A DNA stretch of 31,954 nt, taken from assembly GCA_964346395.1 (NCBI GenBank), contig CAYFUT010000028.1, positions 1-31,954 of the forward strand. Direction: 5' to 3'. A program made the translations under genes and the position numbers. This stretch comes from CAYFUT01 sp964346395 (GTDB lineage: Bacteria > Bacillota > Halanaerobiia > Halobacteroidales > Halobacteroidaceae). Within the stretch, counting starts at the first letter, position 1; the number at the start of each line of letters is the position of its first letter. Below are positions 13,871-21,214 of this stretch, one piece after another. The notes under the pieces were generated by a model, which was given only the letters and a program-made list of their open reading frames with translations, ran no database searches and was not told the DNA's origin.

Positions 13871-15260
13871 ATTTCCCCAGGCAAAAATCAGCAAATATCT
13901 GATCAATAATATCTTCTCCTAAGGTATCGCCAGTAATTTCCCCTACTGCTTCTAAAGCCGACCGTAGATCTATAGTTAAAAAATCATTAGGCAGTCCCTG
14001 TTCAAAAGTTTCCCGCACATCTTCTAAGTGATTTTTGGCCCGCTCCAGTGCATTTTTATGGCGCAAATTAGTAATCAATGTTTGATTACTAGCCTCAACT
14101 TGACCAGTAAAGACTAAATCAGAAATTACTTCTTCTAATTCTTCTATCCCACTTCGAGAAATAGCCACTGTTTTTACAATTGGCCTCTGCGGTAAAACCT
14201 CTTTTACTTCTGTTAAATCTAATTCTTTTTCCAAATCAAATTTATTAGCAATTACTACTGCTTTTTTGTCTTGTTCTTTAATATTTCTCATCAATTCCTT
14301 ATCCTGTTCTGTAATTCCCTGACTCATATCTAATACCAACAATACCAAATCTGCCTGAGTAAGAAATTCTTCTGATTTTTCTACTCCCATCTTTTCTACT
14401 TGGTCTTCAGTCTCTCGAATACCGGCAGTATCAATAATCTTTATTGGAATCCCTTCTATATTAATCACTTCCTCAATTATATCACGAGTAGTGCCCGGCA
14501 CTTCAGTAACAATAGCTCTTTTTTCCTGGACTAAAGCATTTAACAAACTTGATTTTCCAACATTAGGCCGACCAATAATTGCTGTTTCTAGTCCTTCTTT
14601 CAGTATTTTCCCTCGCTCACTAGTAGCTAACAAATCATCTATTTTTGTAAGCACTTGCTTAATTCGTGTTCCTAATTCTTCCGAGTTGAAATCATCAATT
14701 TCATCCTCGGGAAAATCAATGGTAGCCTCTAAATGAGCCAACAAAGAAACCAAGTTTTGTCTAATATCCTCTATCTTAGCTGATAGTCCACCTTCTAACT
14801 GATTTACCGCTACTTTTCTCCCCGTTTCTGTCTCTGATCTAATTAAATCAATTACTGCTTCTGCTTGCGCTAAATCAATTCGTCCATTCAAAAAGGCCCG
14901 TTTAGTAAATTCTCCTGGATCAGCTAATCGAGCTCCCTGTTGTAAAACTAAATCTAAAATTTCCTGTAAAACTACCGTGCCGCCGTGGCAGTCTATCTCT
15001 ACAATATCCTCTTTAGTATACGTCTTAGGCGCCTTCATTACTAAAGCAATAACTTCATCTAATATTTCTTCTGTCGCCGGATTTTCAATTTGCCCATAAT
15101 GAGCTGTATAACTATCTACAGTAGATAGAGATTTATCTTTAACTCCTGTAAAAATATTATCTACTAATTCAACTGCCTGGGGACCACTAACTCTTATAAT
15201 TCCAATTCCACCTTCACCAACTGGAGTAGAAATAGCAGCAATGGTATCACTAGGATACAT
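13869..15260 (-). CDS. mnmE: tRNA modification GTPase MnmE
   Basis: A 463-aa GTPase, partner of MnmG. The N-terminal tetrahydrofolate-binding domain spans about 1-120 (DTIAAISTPVGEGGIG at the start). A helical domain is split around the inserted G domain (about 222-380), which has GRPNVGKS (230-237), PGTTRD (255-260), DTAG (277-280) and NKFD. The C-terminus ends C460-LGK, the conserved Cys-x-Gly-Lys tail required for modification. The length is normal for the family. It lies between jag and the mnmG pair. A hairpin in the 84-nt gap after jag may reduce read-through, so a local promoter is possible but none is obvious. Confidence 0.97.
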   Translation of the reverse strand: MYPSDTIAAISTPVGEGGIGIIRVSGPQAVELVDNIFTGVKDKSLSTVDSYTAHYGQIENPATEEILDEVIALVMKAPKTYTKEDIVEIDCHGGTVVLQEILDLVLQQGARLADPGEFTKRAFLNGRIDLAQAEAVIDLIRSETETGRKVAVNQLEGGLSAKIEDIRQNLVSLLAHLEATIDFPEDEIDDFNSEELGTRIKQVLTKIDDLLATSERGKILKEGLETAIIGRPNVGKSSLLNALVQEKRAIVTEVPGTTRDIIEEVINIEGIPIKIIDTAGIRETEDQVEKMGVEKSEEFLTQADLVLLVLDMSQGITEQDKELMRNIKEQDKKAVVIANKFDLEKELDLTEVKEVLPQRPIVKTVAISRSGIEELEEVISDLVFTGQVEASNQTLITNLRHKNALERAKNHLEDVRETFEQGLPNDFLTIDLRSALEAVGEITGDTLGEDIIDQIFADFCLGK

Positions 15261-15300
15261 ATTTTCACCTCTCTAAATTAAACATTAGCCTACATTCACC

Positions 15301-15336
15301 CTGAAATAAACAGACCCAGCATTTAAAAACACTGGG
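15301..15336 (-). terminator. Possible weak terminator after jag
   Basis: CCCAG/CTGGG (15336-15315 on the minus strand), extendable by two wobble pairs, closes an A/U-rich loop. It is followed by TCTGTTTATTTC. It begins 8 nt beyond the jag stop codon. The interrupted U-run makes it a weak candidate. Confidence 0.4.
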
Positions 15337-15344
15337 CCGATAAA

Positions 15345-15974
15345 TTACTCAGTTGTAATTACTACTTTCCGATGCGGGTCTTCTCCTTTACTATAAGTAG
15401 AAACCCCGGAAACACTCTGCAAAGTAGTATGGATAATCCGCCGTTCATGGGGCGGCATGGGATCCAATACCACTTTTTTATTTCCTTTTTTCGCCTTACT
15501 AGCCATTTTTTGCGCTAACTGCTGTAACGTTTCTTTCCTTCTTTCTCTATAGCCCTCTGCATCTAAGATCACTCGCAAATACTCTCTTTCACCCTTATTT
15601 ACAGCTAAATTAGCTAAATATTGAAGGGCATCTAACGTCTTACCCCGATGACCGATGATAATCCCTAAGTCCTGGCCAGAAATATTAAACACCGCTTCTC
15701 CTGCTTTTTCTCTATTATCCAGTACTTCAACTTCAAACCCAAGCTCCATTTCCCCTAGGACTTGTCCTAAAAACTCACGAGCAATTTCTACTTTCGACTG
15801 CTTGGGAGTTACTTTTATTTTTGCCTCTTGACCGCCAAAAATATTCAAAAAACCATCTTCTGCTTGCTGGATTACTTCGTATTCTACTTCCCGTTCATCT
15901 TCTATTTTTAACTGTTTCATTCCTGCTTCTAGGGCCTGTTCAATACTTTCGCCAGTTGCAGTGACCCCTTTCAT
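15345..15974 (-). CDS. jag: RNA-binding protein Jag/KhpB
   Basis: A 209-aa RNA-binding protein with three domains: Jag-N at about 1-55 (GFLNIFGG at 41-48), a KH domain at about 78-145 with its GxxG loop in GIIIGHRGKT (104-113), and an R3H domain with PPHERRIIH (174-182). In other Firmicutes KhpB pairs with KhpA and affects cell length and competence or sporulation. It is shorter than versions with a long acidic linker. Only one base separates it from the yidC stop codon, so the two are co-translated as is usual at this locus. Confidence 0.94.
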   Translation of the reverse strand: MKGVTATGESIEQALEAGMKQLKIEDEREVEYEVIQQAEDGFLNIFGGQEAKIKVTPKQSKVEIAREFLGQVLGEMELGFEVEVLDNREKAGEAVFNISGQDLGIIIGHRGKTLDALQYLANLAVNKGEREYLRVILDAEGYRERRKETLQQLAQKMASKAKKGNKKVVLDPMPPHERRIIHTTLQSVSGVSTYSKGEDPHRKVVITTE

Positions 15975-15975
15975 C

Positions 15976-16644
15976 TTAATTGGATTCCTCCTTTACATCT
16001 AAATCCAAATCAGTCGATTCGCTATATAAGAAATACTGCTGAACTAACATCACTAAATTAGACGTAAACCAGTAAAGGATAACTCCAGAAGGTACTTGAA
16101 ATCCAATAAATATAATTAATAACGGCATAAACAGCATCATCTTATTTTCTTTGATATCCTTACCCTGCAGCTTTTGGGTCATAGTCGTTTGGCCTAACAT
16201 CAGCAGACCAGTTAAAATTACTAATGGACCATAAGGTTGACTTAAATCAGGAATCAATAAAAACGGCTGTCCTGCTAAAGCCTCCCAACTTCTCAAAGTT
16301 CTATACAGCCCGATTAAAATCGGCATCTGAACTAACATCGGCAAACATCCCATCGCTGGATTAACTTTATGTTTCTGGTATAGATTCATCGTTTCTTGCT
16401 GCATTTTTTCTTGATCATCTTCATACTTTTCCTTTAATTCCTCTATTTTCGGTTGCAAAGCCTGCATCTTCTTCATTGACCGGGTCTGCTTACTTACTAG
16501 CGGAAATAAAAGTAATCTGATAATAAATGTTAGAGAAATAATTGACAAACCGTAACTACCAGTAAAACCATAAAACCAATCTAATGAATTCTGTAATAAA
16601 TCCCATAACCATCCAAACAAACCAAGTGTAAAAATATCTACCAA
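15976..16644 (-). CDS. yidC: Membrane protein insertase YidC (Oxa1 family)
   Basis: A 222-aa YidC/Oxa1/Alb3 insertase, which places membrane proteins in the bilayer with or without Sec. The conserved hydrophilic-groove Arg is R43 in TFIIRLLLFP. A charged cytoplasmic coiled hairpin follows (SMKKMQALQPKIEELKEKY), then NPAMGCLPMLVQMPIL and three more membrane segments, ending in an acidic tail. It lacks the lipoprotein signal Cys seen in SpoIIIJ/YqjG of Bacillus, and starts directly with a short hydrophobic stretch. The position after rnpA and yidD is canonical. Confidence 0.95.
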   Translation of the reverse strand: MVDIFTLGLFGWLWDLLQNSLDWFYGFTGSYGLSIISLTFIIRLLLFPLVSKQTRSMKKMQALQPKIEELKEKYEDDQEKMQQETMNLYQKHKVNPAMGCLPMLVQMPILIGLYRTLRSWEALAGQPFLLIPDLSQPYGPLVILTGLLMLGQTTMTQKLQGKDIKENKMMLFMPLLIIFIGFQVPSGVILYWFTSNLVMLVQQYFLYSESTDLDLDVKEESN

Positions 16645-16744
16645 CCTAAACCCTCCTAAATCTGTTTATGATTTTTATTTACCAGCTAACAATTTACAAT
16701 CAAACACCTCGGCTGCAGAAGTTAATTGTCGTTAAAAGTAAATA

Positions 16745-16969
16745 TTATTCAACCGGGTCATAACCTCCATCATTAAAAGGATGACAGCGTAAAATTCGCT
16801 TAATAGCCATCCAACCTCCTGTTAAGATTCCATACTTTCTTAAAGCTTCAATGGCATATGTAGAGCACGACGGATAAAAGCGGCAGTTTTGTTTCCCCGT
16901 TAGCGGTGAAATTAATCGCTGATATAACCTGATTATTCCTACCAAACCAGCAGTTATTAACCGTCTCAT
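16745..16969 (-). CDS. yidD: Membrane protein insertion efficiency factor YidD
   Basis: A 74-aa YidD-family protein, an amphipathic membrane-associated helper of YidC. The family core is complete: YQRLISPL, CRFYPSCSTYAIEAL with its Cys pair, GGWMAIKRILRCHPF and GGYDPVE at the end. Two bases separate its start from the rnpA stop. A 100-nt AT-rich gap follows before yidC. Confidence 0.96.
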   Translation of the reverse strand: MRRLITAGLVGIIRLYQRLISPLTGKQNCRFYPSCSTYAIEALRKYGILTGGWMAIKRILRCHPFNDGGYDPVE

Positions 16970-16971
16970 TC

Positions 16972-17313
16972 TTAACTCTCCTTAAGTAAATCTGCTTTTT
17001 TAAATAAGTGATTTAGAGCCCGTTCCACTTCTTGATAGGAAGCATTTGCTATCGGTTTTCTAGCTACTAATACAATATCAATCCCTGTTTTTAATTTATC
17101 ATTATTATGCCGATAAGTTTCTCTAAACAAGCGCTTAACTCTATTTCTAGTTACAGCTTTACCTACTTTTTTACTCACCGAATAACCAATTCGCCGGTGA
17201 GAATGATTTTGATTCAAATAATACAACACTATTAGCCGATTAGCAAGCGAAGTACCATACTTATAAACCTGTTCAAACTGGTAATTCTTTTTTAGTTTTC
17301 CATCCTTAGACAT
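16972..17313 (-). CDS. rnpA: Ribonuclease P protein component
   Basis: A 113-aa basic protein that binds the RNase P RNA and helps to position the 5' leader of precursor tRNAs. The RNR signature RNRVKRLFRE is at 56-65, with YSVSKKVGKAV just before it. A GGAGGAG site supports the start. It is the first gene of the minus-strand operon, with a consensus promoter about 80 nt upstream. The usual upstream partner rpmH is not present. Confidence 0.97.
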   Translation of the reverse strand: MSKDGKLKKNYQFEQVYKYGTSLANRLIVLYYLNQNHSHRRIGYSVSKKVGKAVTRNRVKRLFRETYRHNNDKLKTGIDIVLVARKPIANASYQEVERALNHLFKKADLLKES

Positions 17314-17392
17314 GCCTACTCCTCCCTAGCTACATTACTCACTCCCTTAATTAAATTTTTCAGAATTATTTATACCAGTCATACTCTATTCA

Positions 17393-17422
17393 ATTATAAA
17401 TCATTTGCTTAATCTCTGTCAA
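17393..17422 (-). promoter_or_regulatory. Consensus sigma-A promoter for rnpA-yidD-yidC-jag
   Basis: On the minus strand, TTGACA (17422-17417) and TATAAT (17398-17393) are separated by 18 nt. Both hexamers are perfect. It lies just outside the first DnaA box, so initiator binding could influence it. Confidence 0.85.
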
Positions 17423-17448
17423 GGTTTAATAGTCTTTTTCCCATTAAG

Positions 17449-17697
17449 TTATCCACAACTCCCTTAAATTATCCACAAAAACCATTGATAATTCACATCT
17501 AATTTGTTAAAATTATTGTGCAATACAAATATAAAAATAAAATATTAAGTTATTATATTATTCCGCTCAACCCTTACAGATTAGCTCTTCACACCCAATT
17601 AATTTGTTCTAATTTTTTCCCAAGTCTTGTGAATAGCTAATCTTTTTAACTTTTTATTAACTAAATAAAGTTATCCACAGGCGCCTGTGGATAACTT
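17449..17697. other. oriC: oriC, upstream half (DnaA boxes before dnaA)
   Basis: Four exact DnaA boxes (TTATCCACA or its complement) lie at 17449-17457, 17469-17477, 17671-17679 and 17686-17694. The stretch between them is AT-rich. Together with the cluster after dnaA this forms a bipartite origin of the Bacillus type. The gap of 403 nt between rnpA and dnaA holds no gene; the boxes next to the dnaA ribosome site are suited to autoregulation. Confidence 0.88.
17668..17697. repeat. 30-bp perfect palindrome made of two inverted DnaA boxes
   Basis: The two arms, each AAGTTATCCACAGGC, meet at a central GGCGCC. The palindrome ends four bases before the dnaA ribosome site at 17702. Confidence 0.95.
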
Positions 17698-17716
17698 ATG
17701 CAGGAGGGTTCCTATC

Positions 17717-19111
17717 GTGCCGGGCAATCAAAATATTGACCAGTTATGGGAAACAGCATTAACTAAAATCAAAGGAGAATTAACCAAACCTAGTTTTGAA
17801 ACTTGGTTTAAATCTACAGAAGCACTAGCAATTCAGGAAGGCAGTTTTCTCATTGAAGTCCCTAATGAATTTGCCCAAGATTGGTTAGAAACAAGATACT
17901 CCAAATTAGTCCATAAAACCTTAACTGAAATAACCGATAATTCTTATGAAATAAAATTTATTACTCCTGAAATGAAAGAAAAAGAAATTTTAACTACTCC
18001 TCAGGAGGAAAATAAAAAGAAAAAAAGAGAATCATCTCCACAGCAGCAAGGAGATTTGATCCAAACTAGTAAACAAGATTTAAATCCCAAGTATACTTTC
18101 GATACTTTCGTAATTGGTAATAGTAATCGATTTGCCCATGCTGCTTCTTTAGCTGTAGCTGAAGCACCTGCTAAGGCTTACAATCCCTTATTTATCTATG
18201 GGGAAGTTGGGCTAGGAAAAACTCATCTAATGCATGCCATTGGCCGCTACATTCTTGAGCATAATTCAAATATGCAGGTAATGTATTTAACCTCGGAGGA
18301 ATTTACTAATCAATTAATTAATTCCATTAAAGATGATAGTACAGTTGATTTCCGTAATCAATACCGAAATATTGATATCTTACTAGTTGATGATATTCAA
18401 TTTTTAGCCGGCAAAGAACGGACACAAGAAGAGTTTTTTCATACTTTTAATGCTCTTCACGAAGCTAATAAACAAATTGTAATTTCTAGCGATCGACCCC
18501 CAAAAGAAATTCCCACCCTCGAAGAAAGATTGCGCTCTCGATTTCAATGGGGTTTAATAACTGATATTCAAGAACCAGATTTAGAAACTAGAATTGCTAT
18601 TTTGAAAAAAAAGGCAGCACTAGAAGGATTAGAAGTTCCTAACGAAGTAGTAGTCCATATCGCCAATAAAATAAAATCTAATATTAGAGAATTAGAAGGA
18701 GCTTTGATTAGAGTAATTGCTTATTCTTCCTTTACCAATAAACAAATTACTGTAGAGTTAGCAGAAGAAGTTTTACATAATATTACTACTCAAACTAACG
18801 GACAAAATCAATCTGAGTCTGGAGAAGTTAATGTGGAATTGATTAAACAGATTGTAGCTGATTATTACGATTTGGAATTAGCTAGTATGGAATCTAAAAA
18901 AAGAACGCAAGCAATTGCTTTTCCCCGACAAATAGCTATGTATTTAGCCCGAGAATTAACTGATTCTTCACTTCCAAAAATTGGAGACAAATTTGGTGGG
19001 CGAGATCATAGTACTGTTTTACATGCTTACAATAAAATAGAAGATAAGGTTAATTCTGAACCCGAGTTTAAAACTACTATTCAGCAACTAAAAGAAAAAA
19101 TAAACCAATAA
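17717..19111 (+). CDS. dnaA: Chromosomal replication initiator protein DnaA
   Basis: A 464-aa protein. Domain I at about 1-75 is the self-interaction and helicase-loading domain, and a Lys/Gln-rich linker follows. The AAA+ domain has Walker A GEVGLGKT (162-169), Walker B ILLVDDIQFL and the EERLRSRFQWG sensor/arginine-finger region. C-terminal domain IV has the DnaA signature GGRDHSTVLHAYNKI for box recognition. The frame is open further upstream to a GTG at 17687, but that lies inside a DnaA box. AGGAGG at 17702-17707 selects the GTG at 17717. oriC sequences lie on both sides. dnaN does not follow, which is unusual. Confidence 0.98.
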   Translation: MPGNQNIDQLWETALTKIKGELTKPSFETWFKSTEALAIQEGSFLIEVPNEFAQDWLETRYSKLVHKTLTEITDNSYEIKFITPEMKEKEILTTPQEENKKKKRESSPQQQGDLIQTSKQDLNPKYTFDTFVIGNSNRFAHAASLAVAEAPAKAYNPLFIYGEVGLGKTHLMHAIGRYILEHNSNMQVMYLTSEEFTNQLINSIKDDSTVDFRNQYRNIDILLVDDIQFLAGKERTQEEFFHTFNALHEANKQIVISSDRPPKEIPTLEERLRSRFQWGLITDIQEPDLETRIAILKKKAALEGLEVPNEVVVHIANKIKSNIRELEGALIRVIAYSSFTNKQITVELAEEVLHNITTQTNGQNQSESGEVNVELIKQIVADYYDLELASMESKKRTQAIAFPRQIAMYLARELTDSSLPKIGDKFGGRDHSTVLHAYNKIEDKVNSEPEFKTTIQQLKEKINQ

Positions 19112-19135
19112 ATGGAATTAAAACTGTAATCACCT

Positions 19136-19330
19136 TGTGGATAAGTTGTTGATAAGTTGTGGGCAACCTGTGGATAGATTGTTAATAGATTGTGGATAAC
19201 TTTCAAAACCTTCTTATTTATCCACACCCTGTGGAAAACTTTAAACTTATCCACAAGTTATCCACAATTAATCCACAGGCCTAACCCCTTGGCTAGCCGG
19301 GGATCATCCGAGTTATCCACATTATCCACA
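19136..19330. other. oriC: oriC, downstream half: dense DnaA-box cluster
   Basis: Seven exact DnaA boxes lie at 19136, 19191, 19218, 19247, 19258, 19313 and 19322. Boxes with one mismatch lie at 19147, 19169, 19230 and 19269. Orientation changes from TGTGGATAA on the left to TTATCCACA on the right. A GC-rich palindromic segment (GGCTAGCC flanked by CCCC and GGGG) lies near 19287-19303. No gene is found in 19112-19545. Confidence 0.93.
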
Positions 19331-19334
19331 ACCC

Positions 19335-19378
19335 CTACTACTATTACTACTAGTTATTAAAATAAAAACAACTAGTAG
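19335..19378. other. DnaA-trio-like unwinding element with a mirrored copy
   Basis: Directly after the last two boxes and a short C-run, six trinucleotides CTA CTA CTA TTA CTA CTA (19335-19352) read on the other strand as 3'-GAT repeats. This is the DnaA-trio pattern of the basal unwinding system known from Bacillus subtilis. An AT-rich centre (19356-19369) follows. A reverse-complement copy of the array then begins at 19370 with AACTAGTAG and continues to about 19390. Confidence 0.75.
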
Positions 19379-19472
19379 CATTAGTAGTATTACATGCTAT
19401 ATACCTAAGTTAATGCATTAGGGGAAAAACCAGGTAGGTGGGGAAAACTGGAAAAGGGCAAAAGAAAATAAA

Positions 19473-19502
19473 TTCGGAAGATAGGTAAATTTATGTTATA
19501 AT
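19473..19502 (+). promoter_or_regulatory. Extended -10 promoter for rlbA-recF-remB-gyrBA
   Basis: TGTTATAAT provides an extended -10 element (TATAAT at 19497-19502). A poor -35 hexamer, TTCGGA, lies 18 nt upstream at 19473-19478. Confidence 0.65.
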
Positions 19503-19503
19503 G

Positions 19504-19534
19504 CTCATATCGAATCAATGAAATTTGATATGAG
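19504..19534 (+). promoter_or_regulatory. Dyad between promoter and ribosome site (operator candidate)
   Basis: Twelve-base arms (19504-19515 and 19523-19534, one G-T pair) surround a 7-nt centre. The left arm starts one base after the -10 element and the right arm overlaps the AGGAGG ribosome site. Because transcription probably starts near 19509, a full RNA hairpin would not form, so a protein operator is more likely. Confidence 0.5.
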
Positions 19535-19545
19535 GAGGTAACTGA

Positions 19546-19758
19546 ATGAAAAAAATTCAAATTAATACGGAAACTATTAAACTAGATCAATTTTTAAAAT
19601 GGGCTGAAATAGCAAATACTGGCGGACAAGCAAAAAAACTTATTCAAGAAGGAAAAATTAAAGTTAATCAAGAAATAGAAAAACAGCGGAGTAGTTCTTT
19701 AAGTAACGGGGATATAATTGAATATAATGGGAATAAATATAAAGTAGCAGGTTCCTGA
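19546..19758 (+). CDS. rlbA: S4-domain RNA-binding protein RlbA/YaaA
   Basis: A 70-aa protein consisting almost entirely of an S4 RNA-binding domain: KLDQFLKWAEIANTGGQAK, then the basic KLIQEGKIKVNQEIE stretch and GDIIEY. This is the YaaA/RlbA family found between dnaN and recF in many Firmicutes, with a suspected ribosome-related role. GAGGAGG precedes the ATG by 7 nt. The gene is the first of the plus-strand operon here because dnaN is absent. The recF start follows after 20 nt. Confidence 0.93.
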   Translation: MKKIQINTETIKLDQFLKWAEIANTGGQAKKLIQEGKIKVNQEIEKQRSSSLSNGDIIEYNGNKYKVAGS

Positions 19759-19778
19759 TTGAAGGGTGGAGACTTAAA

Positions 19779-20897
19779 GTGTATTTAGCTCAGTTATACT
19801 TGAATAATTTCCGGAATTATTTTCAACAACATTTAAAATTTAATTCTAACTATAATTTTTTCATTGGTGCTAATGCCCAAGGAAAAACTAATTTATTAGA
19901 GGCTATTTACATATTAGGAACCGGTGCTTCTCATCGAACAAGCGTAACTTCTGAACTCATCAACTGGGAGGAAAACAAGTTTTATCTAAAGGGAGAAGTC
20001 ATAAAGAAAGAACAAAATTATCAATTAACTGTCAGCCAAGAGGGAAGAAGCAAGCAAGTTAGTGTAAATAATAATAACTTGGACAAAATAAGTGATCTAA
20101 TGGGGTATTTAAATGTAGTTATTTTTTCACCTGAAGATTTAAAGTTAGTTAAAGGAAGTCCTACTCAGCGAAGAAAATTTATCAATTTAGAATTATCACA
20201 AGTTAATTCTTATTATAATCACTTACTCCATGATTACAACAAAGTATTAAAACAGCGAAACAATCTATTAAAAGAAATTAGAGCTCAACAATCTCCCCAA
20301 GAAATGCTGGAAGTATGGGATCAACAATTAATTAACTTAGGTAGTAAGATTATCAGCAGAAGATTAAACGCATTAACTAAATTAACTCCTTTAGCTCGGT
20401 TGACTCAGCGTAAATTAACTAATGGCCAAGAAACATTAGAATTAAATTATGATACAAAATTAGCTATAGATAAAAACAGTTCCCAAGCAGAAATCAAAGA
20501 AAAATTCAGTGCTTATCTTCAGAAAATAAAAGACAAAGAAATTGAGCGAGGAGTAACTACTGTAGGCCCTCACCGTGATGATATATCACTGCTTGTAAAT
20601 GATATTGATGTTCGAAAATATGGCTCCCAAGGCCAACAGCGGACTACTGCTTTAGCTCTTAAATTATCAGAATTAGAATTCATGCGGTCTAAGGTAGGTG
20701 AATATCCTGTTTTGTTATTAGATGACGTTTTTTCTGAACTTGATAATAACAGGTCATCTCAATTATTAACTACTGTTCGCAATAAAGTACAAACTTTTAT
20801 TACAAGTACAGAACGGGAAGAAGTAGTTAATTTAAATAAAAATAAATTCTTTTTCTTCAAAATAAACGAAGGAACAGTAAAACAGATTGAAAGTTAA
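19779..20897 (+). CDS. recF: DNA replication and repair protein RecF
   Basis: A 372-aa SMC-like ATPase that helps load RecA at gaps with RecO and RecR. It has Walker A GANAQGKT (30-37), the LKLSELEF signature helix, and Walker B PVLLLDDVFSELD near the C-terminus. It starts with GTG after a GGGTGGAG site, giving the usual MYLAQLYLNNFRNY beginning. The length is typical. It is part of the rlbA-recF-remB-gyrB-gyrA run. Confidence 0.96.
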   Translation: MYLAQLYLNNFRNYFQQHLKFNSNYNFFIGANAQGKTNLLEAIYILGTGASHRTSVTSELINWEENKFYLKGEVIKKEQNYQLTVSQEGRSKQVSVNNNNLDKISDLMGYLNVVIFSPEDLKLVKGSPTQRRKFINLELSQVNSYYNHLLHDYNKVLKQRNNLLKEIRAQQSPQEMLEVWDQQLINLGSKIISRRLNALTKLTPLARLTQRKLTNGQETLELNYDTKLAIDKNSSQAEIKEKFSAYLQKIKDKEIERGVTTVGPHRDDISLLVNDIDVRKYGSQGQQRTTALALKLSELEFMRSKVGEYPVLLLDDVFSELDNNRSSQLLTTVRNKVQTFITSTEREEVVNLNKNKFFFFKINEGTVKQIES

Positions 20898-20940
20898 GGC
20901 CAATGTTATTAACTAACCTAAAAAATGAGGAGGCGGTAAA

Positions 20941-21192
20941 ATGTTACATTTAGGTGGGGGGCATACCATACCTGCTCAGGAAGTAGTGATGATTGCAGAT
21001 TTAGAAGCAACTACTGACTCAGAAGAGACTAAAAAATTCTTAGAAATAGCAAAAAAAGAAGGGTTTGTAATTGATTATTCCCAAGGAGATCCAAGTTCGT
21101 TTATAATAACAAACGAAAAAGTTTATTATTCCATGATTTCCTCTGCTACTTTGAGAAAAAGGGTTAATTTTATTTACAATCTTGAAGAATGA
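20941..21192 (+). CDS. remB: DUF370/RemA-RemB-like regulatory protein
   Basis: An 83-aa DUF370 protein (MLHLGGGHTIPAQEVVMIAD at the start; YYSMISSATLRKRVNF near the end). Relatives include RemA, a DNA-binding regulator of matrix and osmoprotection genes in Bacillus, and RemB/YaaB, which is encoded between recF and gyrB as here. By position this is the YaaB/RemB form; its DNA targets are unknown. AGGAGG lies 8 nt before the ATG. Confidence 0.88.
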   Translation: MLHLGGGHTIPAQEVVMIADLEATTDSEETKKFLEIAKKEGFVIDYSQGDPSSFIITNEKVYYSMISSATLRKRVNFIYNLEE

Positions 21193-21214
21193 CTTGAATG
21201 GAGGGTATAGGTGA

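Noticed and set aside
17687..17716. Longer dnaA starting at a GTG at 17687
   Set aside because: That GTG is part of a DnaA box, and the AGGAGG site lies after it; the GTG at 17717 is correctly spaced.
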